DNA of 50,434 nt from Deltaproteobacteria bacterium (GCA_016219285.1 JACRNJ010000027.1:1-50434); one strand, 5' to 3'. Counted from the first letter of the stretch, positions 35,534 through 44,782 are shown. Notes: generated by a model from the sequence alone, not told the origin. Numbers and translations are program-made.

Positions 35534-35612
35534 CCCTTGACAAATTATCTCCTTTGCCTTTAACAAAGGAATTTCGTGTTTTGCTTCAGCAAAACGCATA
35601 ATTTGTCAAGGG
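35534..35612 (+). repeat. nested palindrome with CCCTTGACA/TGTCAAGGG ends
   Basis: The arms CCCTTGACAAATTAT (35534-35548) and ATAATTTGTCAAGGG (35598-35612) are perfectly complementary. Between them are two smaller hairpins (CCTTTG/CAAAGG and GTTTTGC/GCAAAAC). A smaller element with the same ends lies at 44835-44865. Confidence 0.85.
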
Positions 35613-35670
35613 CAAGGGGAAGCGGATGCCCTATGGGCGCGGACAAAACGGAGCATACTGTTTTAAGTAT

Positions 35671-35727
35671 AGTAGCCTGCCCATTTATGGGCGCTTTTAA
35701 AATACGCCGATAAATCGGCAGACTACA
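35671..35727 (+). repeat. GTAGTTTGCCC palindromic repeat, copy 2
   Basis: AGTAGCCTGCCCATTTATGGGCG faces CGCCGATAAATCGGCAGACTAC around TTTTAAAATA. It is shorter than copy 1 and has no central insertion. It follows 12 bases after the GGACAAAACGG element shared with 27589-27608. Confidence 0.8.
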
Positions 35728-35914
35728 GTATTTGGCCAAAGATTGTGTTTGCCAGAAAAGGCAACTGCATTTGGGTTGACATAATTTAGGGCTCTATCCT
35801 AATTATTATCCCCTTCGGGGATTGGGAGAAAAACCCTCGCCTTCAGGCGAAGACTTTAGTTCAATCATCCTATAAAAGAAGCACACCCTCCCTTTATAGT
35901 CAGCGACATAAATT

Positions 35915-35991
35915 TGTAGTCTGCCGATTTATCGGCTATTTTAAAATACGCCCATGGGGAACCCAACAGAAGGTTGGGTCTGGCAAACTAC
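35915..35991 (+). repeat. GTAGTTTGCCC palindromic repeat, copy 3 (inverted)
   Basis: GTAGTCTGCCGATTTATCGGC, then TTTTAAAATACGCCCATGGGG, then a nested hairpin ACCCAAC/GTTGGGT, and the closing GGCAAACTAC. Order and orientation are reversed relative to copies 1 and 2. Confidence 0.8.
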
Positions 35992-36418
35992 GTCTACTTA
36001 TTTTTATCGTTCACTGTAGTCCCCTCCCTTCAAGGGAGGGGATATTTCTTTTAATTTCCCTCTCCCCTTGAGGGAGAGGGTTAGGGTGAGGGGTAAAGCT
36101 GTTGTATTGCTTTAGTCGGCTTACAGCCGAATTCTAAGCTGCCGCCTTCAGGCTGGGGAAAACCTTGAGGCTGTATGGGAAAAAGCAGGTGTCTCCATTT
36201 TTGGGGGATAAGGGGGACACACATCCTAATTCTGGGAAATAGGGTCATTGACCATTAAACAGGAAGGATTTAAAAAATGATTGGCCCAATAATCCGCTAA
36301 GAGAAACGCCGTGAACACCGCCGGTCTAAATCGTGATAAATTATTGTTAAGGATTTATAAAAAGGATTTATAAAAAACTTGCTTACCTAATTGAAAAGGT
36401 TTAAAATTTCAAATTCAT

Positions 36419-39334
36419 ATGGACAAAATAATCATCAAAGGCGCTAAAGAGCACAATCTGAAAAACATTGACCTGGAAATCCCAAGGGATAAGTTTGTTG
36501 TAATTACAGGTGTGAGCGGTTCTGGCAAATCATCGCTTGCCTTTGACACCATCTATGCAGAGGGGCAGAGGCGGTATGTGGAGAGCCTTTCTGCGTATGC
36601 AAGGCAGTTCCTTGAGCAGATGGAAAAGCCTGATGTGGAAAATATTGAAGGGCTTTCGCCCGCCATATCTATTGAGCAAAAAACCACCAGCAAGAATCCC
36701 CGCTCAACCGTCGGCACCGTTACCGAGATTTATGACTATCTCAGGCTTTTGTTCGCAAGGGTCGGCAGGCCCTATTGCTATAAATGCGGGAAAGAGATTT
36801 CAGCCCAGACCATTCAGCAGATGGTGGACAGGGTTATGGAGCTTCCGCAGGATACAAAGATAATCCTCTCCTCGCCCATCGTAAGAGGCAGAAAGGGTGA
36901 ATATAAAAAGGAACTGGAACAGTTACGGAAAGACGGTTACACAAAGGTAAAGATAGATGGAGAGATGAAGGATTTGAACGAAGAGATTGCGCTGGACAAA
37001 AAAAAGAAACACACCATAGATGTTGTCATAGACAGGCTGGTAATAAAGCCGGGAATCGTAAAACGGCTTGCCGATTCATTTGAAGTTGCAACGAAGTTGT
37101 CGGAAGGGATTGCCAAGGTGGAGATTGTTATGGAGCAAGCCAACCGTGTTGGCGTAAAGATGGCGACATGGTTGCCCTTGTCCAAAGACGGCAACACGGT
37201 TGCCTCAGTCCAAAAGGAGATTTTATTTAACGAAAAACTTGCCTGTGTTGATTGCGGCATAAGCTACCCAGAATTAACTCCGGCCATGTTTTCCTTCAAC
37301 AGCCCGCACGGCGCCTGCGCTGAGTGCAACGGGCTCGGCGGGAAACTCTATTTTGACCCTGACCTGGTTGTGCCGAATAAAGAGATTTCCTTGCGGGAAG
37401 GGGCCATAGCGCCATGGGGAAGAAAATCTTCCATCTATTTTCATCAGATGATTGATGCGCTTTCACGGTATTTCAAGTTTGATATTTATACGGCCTTTAA
37501 GGATTTGCCTAAGAAAATTCAGGATGTTTTGCTTTATGGCTCAGGCGATGAGGATGTGGAATTTTACTATGAAAAAGGAGACCGCCGCCATTACTATAAA
37601 AAACCTTTTGAAGGCGTTTTAAAAAATCTTGAGAGAAGGTATCACGAAACAGATTCATTTGATATAAGAGAGGACATGGCACAGTATATGAACATACAGC
37701 CGTGCCCTGTGTGCAACGGCTCACGGCTTAAAAGGGAGGCAATGTTTGTAAAGATTGACGACCATTCTATATATGATGTAACTCAAATGTCAATAAAGGA
37801 GAGTTTCAGATTTTTTAAAGGACTGAAACTGGGAAAAACAGAGCAGGAGATTGCGCGAAGGGTTTTTAAAGAGATAGAGGAGAGGCTCGGATTCCTGATA
37901 AATGTGGGGCTTGATTATCTTACCCTGGAAAGGTCTTCTGCAACACTTTCCGGCGGAGAGGGGCAGCGCATAAGGCTTGCAACACAGATAGGCTCAAGCC
38001 TCGTCGGTGTCCTGTATATACTAGATGAGCCGTCTATCGGCCTGCATCAAAGGGATAACAAGAGGCTGGTTGATGCATTAAAAAGGCTCAGGGACATCGG
38101 CAATACTGTCTTGGTTGTTGAGCACGATGAGGAGACCATCTTATCTGCGGATTATGTAATTGACATGGGGCCTGGCGCAGGCGAGGGCGGAGGAAGGGTT
38201 ATTGCAACAGGCACGGCAGATGAGATTATGAACAATAAGCAATCCCTGACAGGCAGATATTTGAGCAGGGAGATGGAAATTCCTGTGCCTTCCAACAGGA
38301 GGAAAGCCGATGGGAGGTTTCTGACCATAAAAGGCGCCAAGGCAAATAATCTTAAATCCATAACAGCAAAGATTCCGATTGGTCTTATAACATGCGTAAC
38401 CGGTGTTTCAGGCTCAGGTAAGAGCACGTTGGTTGTGGATACATTATATAAGGCCCTTGCCCAGAGGTTGTATCACTCAAAGGAAAGGGCAGGCGAGGTT
38501 GAGAATATCCTTGGCCTTGAGTTCATAGATAAGGTCATTGATATTGACCAGTCTCCTATTGGAAGAACCCCGCGCTCAAATCCTGCCACCTATACCGGAC
38601 TTTTTACGCCCATAAGAGATTTGTTTTCGCAACTGCCGGAGGCAAAGATGCGCGGCTACAAACCAGGCAGGTTCAGTTTCAATGTAAAGGGTGGAAGATG
38701 CGAGGCATGTGAAGGAGATGGTCTTATAAAGGTTGAGATGCACTTTCTTCCCGATGTTTATGTTACCTGTGAAATCTGTAACGGCAAGAGATATAATCGC
38801 GAGACACTGGATATTAAATATAAGGGCAAGAATATCTCAGGTATTCTTGATATGGCGGTTACAGAGGCGCTGATTTTTTTTGAGAACATACCCATGGTAA
38901 AGGATAAGCTTAAAACACTTAATCAAGTCGGTCTTGGCTACATAAGGCTTGGCCAGCCTGCTACAACCCTTTCCGGCGGCGAGGCCCAAAGAATAAAGCT
39001 CGCAAAGGAACTTTCAAAGAGGGCGACCGGCAGGACAATCTATATCCTTGATGAGCCGACCACCGGCCTGCATTTTGCTGATATACAGAAGCTCCTTGAT
39101 GTATTGCAGGAATTGAGGGCTGCCGGCAATACCATTGTAATAATTGAGCACAATCTGGATGTGTTAAAGACCGCCGATTATATCATTGACCTCGGCCCTG
39201 AAGGCGGAGACGAAGGCGGCAGGGTTATTGCAACCGGCACACCCGAAGAGGTATCGCTGGTAAAAGAATCATATACCGGGCAGTTTTTAAAGAATATTCT
39301 GGGGCAAAACAGTGTAGGGGCGGCGGTGGTGTAA
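36419..39334 (+). CDS. uvrA: UvrA, excinuclease ABC subunit A
   Basis: UvrA is the damage-recognition ATPase of nucleotide excision repair. The 971-residue product has two ABC modules: Walker [36 protein letters not shown] and [16 protein letters not shown], with signatures [19 protein letters not shown] and [18 protein letters not shown]. Zinc-binding pairs are [27 protein letters not shown], and [16 protein letters not shown]. The length is slightly above the usual 940. The next gene begins 2 bases after the stop. The window has no uvrB or uvrC. Confidence 0.97.
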   Translation: MDKIIIKGAKEHNLKNIDLEIPRDKFVVITGVSGSGKSSLAFDTIYAEGQRRYVESLSAYARQFLEQMEKPDVENIEGLSPAISIEQKTTSKNPRSTVGTVTEIYDYLRLLFARVGRPYCYKCGKEISAQTIQQMVDRVMELPQDTKIILSSPIVRGRKGEYKKELEQLRKDGYTKVKIDGEMKDLNEEIALDKKKKHTIDVVIDRLVIKPGIVKRLADSFEVATKLSEGIAKVEIVMEQANRVGVKMATWLPLSKDGNTVASVQKEILFNEKLACVDCGISYPELTPAMFSFNSPHGACAECNGLGGKLYFDPDLVVPNKEISLREGAIAPWGRKSSIYFHQMIDALSRYFKFDIYTAFKDLPKKIQDVLLYGSGDEDVEFYYEKGDRRHYYKKPFEGVLKNLERRYHETDSFDIREDMAQYMNIQPCPVCNGSRLKREAMFVKIDDHSIYDVTQMSIKESFRFFKGLKLGKTEQEIARRVFKEIEERLGFLINVGLDYLTLERSSATLSGGEGQRIRLATQIGSSLVGVLYILDEPSIGLHQRDNKRLVDALKRLRDIGNTVLVVEHDEETILSADYVIDMGPGAGEGGGRVIATGTADEIMNNKQSLTGRYLSREMEIPVPSNRRKADGRFLTIKGAKANNLKSITAKIPIGLITCVTGVSGSGKSTLVVDTLYKALAQRLYHSKERAGEVENILGLEFIDKVIDIDQSPIGRTPRSNPATYTGLFTPIRDLFSQLPEAKMRGYKPGRFSFNVKGGRCEACEGDGLIKVEMHFLPDVYVTCEICNGKRYNRETLDIKYKGKNISGILDMAVTEALIFFENIPMVKDKLKTLNQVGLGYIRLGQPATTLSGGEAQRIKLAKELSKRATGRTIYILDEPTTGLHFADIQKLLDVLQELRAAGNTIVIIEHNLDVLKTADYIIDLGPEGGDEGGRVIATGTPEEVSLVKESYTGQFLKNILGQNSVGAAVV

Positions 39335-39335
39335 T

Positions 39336-40712
39336 ATGAAGCATATCAAAAAACATACACTCCTTATTGTCGAAGATGATGATGTCATGCGGAAGACTTT
39401 GGAAGAGGTCTTTGTAAAGAGGGGGTTCCATGCCCATTCGGTAGGATGTGGAATGGATGCGATAAAATTTGTCAAAAAACAGGGTGTAGACATTGTCTTA
39501 CTGGATATAAGGCTGCCTGATGTGGATGGTATTGCTGTGCTGAAACATATACTGGCAATTGATGATTCAATATTTGTTATTGTGATGACAGCATATCCTG
39601 ATGTCAAGATTGCAATATCTGCAATAAAGGCGGGGGCCTATGATTTTATCAATAAACCATTTGAACTTGAGGAATTAAAACTCCTTGCTGACAAGGCTGT
39701 TGAGACACAGCGGCTCATGAGCGAGGTTCAACGTCTTCGCCATAAGACAGGCGATGAGTGTCTGCCGGAAATGATTGGAGATAGTCTTGCCTTTAGCAAG
39801 GTGAAAGAATTTATCTTAATAGTAGCAAAGACGCCCAAGACACCTGTTCTTATTCAGGGTGAAACAGGCACAGGAAAGGAGCTTGTTGCCAATGCCATTC
39901 ACTGCAGAAGCAATCGTGCAGATATGCCGCTCATCAAGATAAATTGCAGCGCCATAGCTGATAATCTTATGGAGGCGGAATTGTTTGGTTATGAAAAGGG
40001 CGCATTCACGGATGCAAAGGAGACCAAAAAAGGGCTTCTGGAACTGGCGGACGGCGGAACAATATTTTTTGATGAGATTGGCGATATGAGCATAGGACTC
40101 CAGCCAAAACTTTTAAGGGTATTGGAGAACCATAGTTTCAGGAGAGTCGGCGGTATAAGGGATATAAAAGTGGATGTAAGGGTTGTGGCGGCTACCAATA
40201 AGGACTTGCAATCAATGGTCAGGAAAAAAGAATTTCGCGACGACCTCTATTACAGGCTTAAAGTCATGGTTATACACATACCTCCTCTTAGGGAGAGGGA
40301 GGGTGATATAATGCCGCTTGCAGAGCACTTTATACAGCTCAACAACAAGGATTTAGGCAAAGACATTGAAGTGGTCTCGCCTGAGTGCCGGGATATTCTC
40401 TTGCAATATTCGTGGCCTGGAAATGTTAGGGAGCTTAAAAATATTATAGAAAGGGCTGCAATACTTGCCAATTCCAATGAAATACTATCTGAATATCTGC
40501 CTCGCGAGCTTGTTGAGGATATTACAGCCTTTATGCCGGCTATTAATAAAATCAATTCTATTAATGCGACCCTTGAGCAAGTAGAAAAGGCTCATATCCT
40601 GCATGTTTTGAACAGCGTCAATGGCAATATATCTCAGGCATCAAGGATCCTCGGCATCGCCCGCCAGCACCTCAGGAAAAAATTAAAGAAGTATTCTATT
40701 GAAAATAGTTGA
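39336..40712 (+). CDS. sigma-54-dependent response regulator (NtrC type)
   Basis: This is a two-component activator of sigma-54 promoters with 458 residues. The receiver domain has the acidic pocket EDDD, phospho-acceptor D57 (VLLDIRLPD), T in VMTAY and K in INKPF. The AAA+ domain has Walker A GETGTGKE (from G175), the sigma-54 loop GAFTDA (222-227, G to D at position 5, a known natural variant), Walker B GGTIFFDEIGDM, and the arginine-finger region. The Fis-type helix-turn-helix is GNISQASRILGIARQHLRKKL. No histidine kinase is adjacent. It ends 164 bases before a sigma-54 promoter and is its likely regulator. Confidence 0.92.
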   Translation: MKHIKKHTLLIVEDDDVMRKTLEEVFVKRGFHAHSVGCGMDAIKFVKKQGVDIVLLDIRLPDVDGIAVLKHILAIDDSIFVIVMTAYPDVKIAISAIKAGAYDFINKPFELEELKLLADKAVETQRLMSEVQRLRHKTGDECLPEMIGDSLAFSKVKEFILIVAKTPKTPVLIQGETGTGKELVANAIHCRSNRADMPLIKINCSAIADNLMEAELFGYEKGAFTDAKETKKGLLELADGGTIFFDEIGDMSIGLQPKLLRVLENHSFRRVGGIRDIKVDVRVVAATNKDLQSMVRKKEFRDDLYYRLKVMVIHIPPLREREGDIMPLAEHFIQLNNKDLGKDIEVVSPECRDILLQYSWPGNVRELKNIIERAAILANSNEILSEYLPRELVEDITAFMPAINKINSINATLEQVEKAHILHVLNSVNGNISQASRILGIARQHLRKKLKKYSIENS

Positions 40713-40775
40713 AGCAGGAACTAGGAGAGAGAAAATTCCTAATTCCTTACACCATTCACCTGATTTTTAGCCCCT

Positions 40776-40813
40776 GATACCAATAGTTCCACCACTCCGA
40801 TACCAATAGTATC
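40776..40813 (+). promoter_or_regulatory. paired palindromes, likely activator binding sites
   Basis: GATAC-CAATA-GTTCC (40776-40790) and GATAC-CAATA-GTATC (40799-40813) are two copies of a 15-bp dyad, the second one perfect. They are 23 bp apart, about two helix turns, and centred some 70-95 bp before the -24 box. That is where enhancer sites for NtrC-type activators usually lie. The binding protein is inferred to be the regulator encoded just upstream. Confidence 0.6.
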
Positions 40814-40875
40814 ACTAATTCCTCCAGTCTTTTTCTCCAGTTTGCCAAGCCATTGAAAATCAAGACAATTTTTTT

Positions 40876-40892
40876 TGGCATACCTATTGCAA
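40876..40892 (+). promoter_or_regulatory. sigma-54 (-24/-12) promoter
   Basis: TGGCATACCTATTGCAA matches the -24/-12 consensus TGGCAC-N5-TTGCA. The invariant GG and GC are exactly 10 bases apart. Transcription would start near 40902-40904, about 45 bases before the first gene of the redox operon. Confidence 0.8.
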
Positions 40893-40946
40893 TATTCTAT
40901 ATAAAGCAACTAAATAAAACAATCTTTACAAAGGAGGTAATTTTAG

Positions 40947-41717
40947 GTGAAACGGGCAACAATGATAGCAATAGCAGCTGTATTTACCTTCGGGCTTCTT
41001 ATCAGCCATGCAGGCACAGCTGATGCTGCCTACAAGGAGGGGGCAGTATCAAACGGTGGGGGCATAAAAGGAAAGGTTACATTCAAAGGTTCTTTGCCTG
41101 TTGATGCGGTAGAAAAGATTACCATAACCAAGAACACGGATGTCTGTGGAACAGGGACAAGAGAGGTTGTATGGGTGGATGTTAAAGGGAATTCCTTGCG
41201 CGGGGCATTCGTATTTATTGACGGCATCACAGAGGGCAAGGCATGGTCTGCTCCTGAAGGCGGCAAATATCTGATAGACCAAAAGGGTTGCCGGTTCCGT
41301 CCGTGGACGCAGGTGGTAAAGCCGGGAAATATAACCATTAGAAACAGCGACAATGGTGTTCTTCATAACATTAATACCAGGGAAATGATTGGCGTTGAAA
41401 GCGGGAGCACCGTTAAAAAGGTTATATTTAATTTTGGACAGCCTGACCTTGGCGATATTGAAAAGGAACTTAAGCCGCGCAGGTCGCCATACATTAGCAT
41501 CAATTGCGAGGCCCATAATTTTATGTTTGGTTTTATGATGGTGACTGAACACCCATATGCAGAGGTCGTAGGCGAGGATGGTTCATTTGCCATAAAGGAT
41601 GTGCCTCCCGGAACTTATACGGTGAAGGCATGGCACCCAAGATTTGGTTTAAAAGAGGGCAAGGTTACAGTATCTGCAAAAGGTATAGCAGAAGTAAATT
41701 TTGAGTTTTCAAAGTGA
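40947..41717 (+). CDS. exported cupredoxin-like protein with a carboxypeptidase-regulatory-like domain
   Basis: The 256-residue product has a signal peptide (about 1-28, ...TADA-AYKEG). A plastocyanin-like region follows, where H140 (VLHNIN), C187, H190 and M193 (NCEAHNFM) could bind type 1 copper. The C-terminal strand-rich domain (GEDGSFAIKDVPPGTYTVKAWHP) is of the carboxypeptidase-regulatory type. Related proteins usually read CDIHPWM at the second site, so the C-x2-H-x2-M spacing is kept. GTG 40947 follows AAAGGAGG. It is the first gene after the sigma-54 promoter, and I infer a periplasmic electron carrier for the enzymes downstream. Confidence 0.7.
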   Translation: MKRATMIAIAAVFTFGLLISHAGTADAAYKEGAVSNGGGIKGKVTFKGSLPVDAVEKITITKNTDVCGTGTREVVWVDVKGNSLRGAFVFIDGITEGKAWSAPEGGKYLIDQKGCRFRPWTQVVKPGNITIRNSDNGVLHNINTREMIGVESGSTVKKVIFNFGQPDLGDIEKELKPRRSPYISINCEAHNFMFGFMMVTEHPYAEVVGEDGSFAIKDVPPGTYTVKAWHPRFGLKEGKVTVSAKGIAEVNFEFSK

Positions 41718-41721
41718 AGAT

Positions 41722-41807
41722 GATTACACAGATTATAAAAGCAGATTACACTGATTCAGACAAAGATATTAATCTGTGTAATCGTTTTTAAAAAATCTGT
41801 GTAATCA
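41722..41807 (+). repeat. GATTACACAGATT palindromic repeat
   Basis: GATTACACAGATT and GCAGATTACACTGATT are followed by two complementary copies of AATCTGTGTAATC. The repeat lies between the cupredoxin-like gene and the first peroxidase gene and could form a strong mRNA hairpin within the operon. Confidence 0.8.
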
Positions 41808-41831
41808 ATTTATTAAGGAGGTGAAATTTTT

Positions 41832-42971
41832 ATGAAGAAAGGTTTAATTCTGATGGCGGTTTTAGCTATGTTTCAGTTGGCAGTTGTAGCAGCTAATGCA
41901 GCTGATTATCCTGACATAGGTCCGTTGCCTGAACAGAAGTTTGATGCAAAGAAAGCAGAATTGGGCAAGACGTTGTTTTTTGACGCCAGACTATCCGGGG
42001 ATGCAGCCATAAGTTGCGCTACATGTCATAACTCAGAAAATGGATTCACGACCAGCATGCCACTTTCTGACGCATATCCCGGTTCAAAACATTGGCGGAA
42101 TGCGCCGACCCTGATCAATATTGTCTATAAAGCAAAGACATACGGTTGGGATGGCAGGTTGGACGATTTAGATGATATGCTGAGGGACATGATTACAGAC
42201 TCCATGAATATGAATATGGATATGCAGATTATGCAGGAAAGGCTGAAGCAAGACCCGAAGGTTGTAGCGGCGACACTTGAGGCGTATGGAACCACCGGAT
42301 GGGGCAAAGGGGGACTGGGCACATCTATAAAGGGCGAGATGACACATTATGTGGCAAGGAACGCGCTTGTAGAATTCCTTAAAACGCTTACATCCAAGAA
42401 TGTCCCGTTTGACCAGGGCAATCTTTCAGCAGCGGCAAAGCAAGGCATGGATTTGTTCAAAGGCAAGGCCGGATGTATACAGTGTCATAACGGCGTGTAT
42501 TTTTCTGACAATAAGCCCCATAATACAGGGGTTGCTGAAAACCCTGAGGTCTTTAAAGACCCGCAGAGGCATTTTACCTATGTTGCATTTATGATGTTTA
42601 TGGGTGTTGACAACAGGATGAACTGGAGAAGGGATGTGGGCTATTACAGCATATCAAAAGACAGGAAGGATGTGGGCAAGTTTATTACTCCGACCTTAAG
42701 GGAGCTTAAATATACAGCCCCATATATGCATAACGGTATGCTCGCCACATTAGATGATGTAATTGAGTTCTACAATCAGGGCGGCGGAGAGGACAGACCC
42801 GGATTAAAAGATGCGGCAATGAAACCGTTGAATCTTACCAGCGCTGAAAAGGGCGCGCTTAAGGAATTTCTGTTGAGTTTAAGCGGCGACGCAGTTTCTA
42901 TTCCAATGCCTCCTAAGGGCGGCAAGATTGAATATCAGCCTTTACCAAATTGGAAGGAGGTGAGGAATTGA
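41832..42971 (+). CDS. dihaem cytochrome c peroxidase, IdrP1-like
   Basis: The periplasmic dihaem peroxidase (CcpA/MauG family) is expected to reduce hydrogen peroxide. The 379-residue product has a signal peptide to about residue 24 and haem sites C62-A-T-C-H66 and C215-I-Q-C-H219. It also has the family motif HWRNAPTLINI and the C-terminal FITPTLRELKYTAPYMHNGMLATLDDVIEFYNQGG. A methionine-rich stretch (SMNMNMDMQIM, 124-134) is unusual. AAGGAGG precedes the ATG. With the next gene it corresponds to the paired peroxidases of iodate-reductase clusters. Which one is P1 or P2 is my assumption from order. Confidence 0.85.
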   Translation: MKKGLILMAVLAMFQLAVVAANAADYPDIGPLPEQKFDAKKAELGKTLFFDARLSGDAAISCATCHNSENGFTTSMPLSDAYPGSKHWRNAPTLINIVYKAKTYGWDGRLDDLDDMLRDMITDSMNMNMDMQIMQERLKQDPKVVAATLEAYGTTGWGKGGLGTSIKGEMTHYVARNALVEFLKTLTSKNVPFDQGNLSAAAKQGMDLFKGKAGCIQCHNGVYFSDNKPHNTGVAENPEVFKDPQRHFTYVAFMMFMGVDNRMNWRRDVGYYSISKDRKDVGKFITPTLRELKYTAPYMHNGMLATLDDVIEFYNQGGGEDRPGLKDAAMKPLNLTSAEKGALKEFLLSLSGDAVSIPMPPKGGKIEYQPLPNWKEVRN

Positions 42972-44152
42972 TGAAAATGCAAAATGTAAAAATAAGGCAT
43001 TTAATTCTTTTGATAACTTTAATGTTTATTGCAATGGGTGGCATTGCCATGGCAGAGGGCGACCCTGACTATGACGCGCCTCTGGCTGCGCTTCCTATGA
43101 ATCCGCCGATACCGACCGACAATCCTTCAGGCACAAATGTATATCCATCCAAGATGGATGCGAAGCAGGAGCTTGGCTACCTGTTATTCTTTGACCCAAA
43201 GCTTAGCGGAGACGCCAGCATAAGCTGCGCCGACTGCCATGACCCAAAGATGGGATGGAGTTTTTCAGATGCGATAAGCAGAGGTTATCCAGGGACAGTG
43301 CATTGGAGAAATTCACAAACCGCAGTAAACTCAGGCTATCTGAATAAAATCTTCTGGGAGGGAGGCACAACAAGCCTTGAGTCTCAGGCCCCGGCGGCCG
43401 CAGGCGGCGGAGTGGCAGGGAACGGCTCTCCTGACATGATGGAATCAAGGATGAGGTTTACGCCTGAATATGTAAAGAGCTTTAAAGAGGTCTTTGGCTT
43501 AGAATGGCCAAGCATGGACCAAGCGTGGGATGCCATAGCAGCGTTTGAGAGATGGCTCTCCCAGCCGAATACCCCGTTTGACAAGTTTATGAGAGGGGAT
43601 AAAAGCGCAATCTCTGAAAAGGCAAAAAAGGGTAAGATGTTGTTTGAGGGTAAGGCAAACTGCATAGAATGTCACAACGGTCCGATGTTAACAGACGAAA
43701 AATTTTATGACATCGGTGTTCCGGACCCTTCAGAGTTTGTCGAAAACGGGGTCCAGCAGGTGACATTCAGATTCCAGAATTATGCAAAGGGTTCTCATGA
43801 AGAAAGCTATCGCACAGCCAAGTCCGACCTTGGTATTTACTTCAAGCAGAAGAGGGCTGAGGACAGGGGTAAGTTCAGGATAGCCCCTTTAAGATACCTT
43901 AAATATACAGCGCCTTACATGCACAACGGGACTCTTTTGACCCTTGAAGAGGTCATTGACTTCTATAACGACGGCGGTGGTGTGGATAGGTGGGGAAATA
44001 AGTCCAAGATACTGAAGAAGCTTAATCTGACAAAGGAAGAGAAGGCTGAACTTATAGAGTTTCTCAATACATTGAGCGGCGAAGAAATAAGACTGCCTGT
44101 GCCAAAGGTGCCTGATTATGCGCCTATGGCTGATTGGCAGCCAAAGAAATAA
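42971..44152 (+). CDS. dihaem cytochrome c peroxidase, IdrP2-like
   Basis: The second peroxidase of the pair, 393 residues, starts at ATG 42971 within the stop of the first (TGATG), with GGAGGTGAGG upstream. It has a signal peptide (about 1-28), haem sites C86-A-D-C-H90 and C231-I-E-C-H235, HWRNSQTAVNSGY, a Gly/Ala-rich loop PAAAGGGVAGNG, and the ending RIAPLRYLKYTAPYMHNGTLLTLEEVIDFYND. The two proteins share layout but differ strongly, so this is not a recent duplication. In iodate reducers both are thought to remove peroxide formed during the reaction. Confidence 0.85.
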   Translation: MKMQNVKIRHLILLITLMFIAMGGIAMAEGDPDYDAPLAALPMNPPIPTDNPSGTNVYPSKMDAKQELGYLLFFDPKLSGDASISCADCHDPKMGWSFSDAISRGYPGTVHWRNSQTAVNSGYLNKIFWEGGTTSLESQAPAAAGGGVAGNGSPDMMESRMRFTPEYVKSFKEVFGLEWPSMDQAWDAIAAFERWLSQPNTPFDKFMRGDKSAISEKAKKGKMLFEGKANCIECHNGPMLTDEKFYDIGVPDPSEFVENGVQQVTFRFQNYAKGSHEESYRTAKSDLGIYFKQKRAEDRGKFRIAPLRYLKYTAPYMHNGTLLTLEEVIDFYNDGGGVDRWGNKSKILKKLNLTKEEKAELIEFLNTLSGEEIRLPVPKVPDYAPMADWQPKK

Positions 44153-44216
44153 AATTTACGAATTACGATTTACGAATTACGATTTAAAAATCTAAAATCT
44201 AAAATCGTAAATCTAA
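44153..44216 (+). repeat. intergenic inverted repeat, ATCGTAAATC family
   Basis: TTTACGAATTACGATTTACG is followed by AAATCTAAAATCTAAAATCG. Its first 50 bases are nearly identical to those at 44782, so the Rieske gene is flanked by two direct copies. Confidence 0.8.
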
Positions 44217-44236
44217 TAATAGGGAGGTGAATCTTA

Positions 44237-44782
44237 ATGGCTAATGAAGATAAAGAAAAAGGATGTTTAACCAACTGCCTGACCACCCGCCGCCAGTTCC
44301 TTTCTATAAGCGGAGGCGCTATAGCTACTGCGACTATTCTTCTCTCCGGCATACCTGGTTTCGGAACAAAAAAGGTTGAGGCGGTTGTCTCAAAATATCC
44401 GAGACAGAAAATCGGGAAGTTGAGCGCATTAAAACAGGATGCACCTGTGAGCTTTGCCTATCCGTCAAAAGACATCAATAATATGCTGGTGAAATTAGGG
44501 GTCCCGGCAGGCGGAGGTATTGGGCCAAATATGGATGTTGTTGCCTTTAATCCTGTATGCACGCATATGGGCGGACCTTTGGCAAAGGCATACAATGCCA
44601 AACACAAGATATTAGGCCAGTGCCCGTTCCATCAGTCAACATTTGACCTGACGCGGCACGGCATGATTGTCTGCGGCCATGCAACTGAGAGCCTTCCACA
44701 GATACAGCTTGAGGTAGAAGGGGATGACATATATGCCACAGGTGTTATTGGGTTGGTATTTGGGAGAAGCAGCAATATATAA
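44237..44782 (+). CDS. Rieske 2Fe-2S subunit of the molybdoenzyme (AioB/IdrB type)
   Basis: The small subunit takes electrons to or from the large subunit. The 181-residue product has a twin-arginine signal (TTRRQFLSISGGAIATATILL), which in this family exports the folded heterodimer. The Rieske motif is C108-T-H110 and C129-P-F-H132. The extra cysteines that form a disulfide in high-potential Rieske proteins are absent: the loops read CTHMGGPL and CPFHQSTFD. That suggests a lower potential, as in some arsenite oxidases. GGGAGGTGA precedes the ATG. It lies directly before the catalytic subunit gene, the aioBA/idrBA pairing. Confidence 0.88.
   Translation: MANEDKEKGCLTNCLTTRRQFLSISGGAIATATILLSGIPGFGTKKVEAVVSKYPRQKIGKLSALKQDAPVSFAYPSKDINNMLVKLGVPAGGGIGPNMDVVAFNPVCTHMGGPLAKAYNAKHKILGQCPFHQSTFDLTRHGMIVCGHATESLPQIQLEVEGDDIYATGVIGLVFGRSSNI

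Larger units (their letters stand above)
35504..36418 (+). other. gene-free island of palindromic elements
   Basis: These 915 bases contain no reading frame that I can support. I count at least eight separate inverted repeats, several nested: 35534-35612, 35671-35727, the ends of CCCCTTCGGGG (35810s) and CTCGCCTTCAGGCGAAG (35835-35855), 35915-35991, TCCCCTCCCTTCAAGGGAGGGG (36019-36041), CCCTCTCCCCTTGAGGGAGAGGG (36057-36081), and CGGCTTACAGCCG (36117-36129). The uvrA start at its right end lies behind a direct repeat AAGGATTTATAAA. No promoter stands out. Confidence 0.7.
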
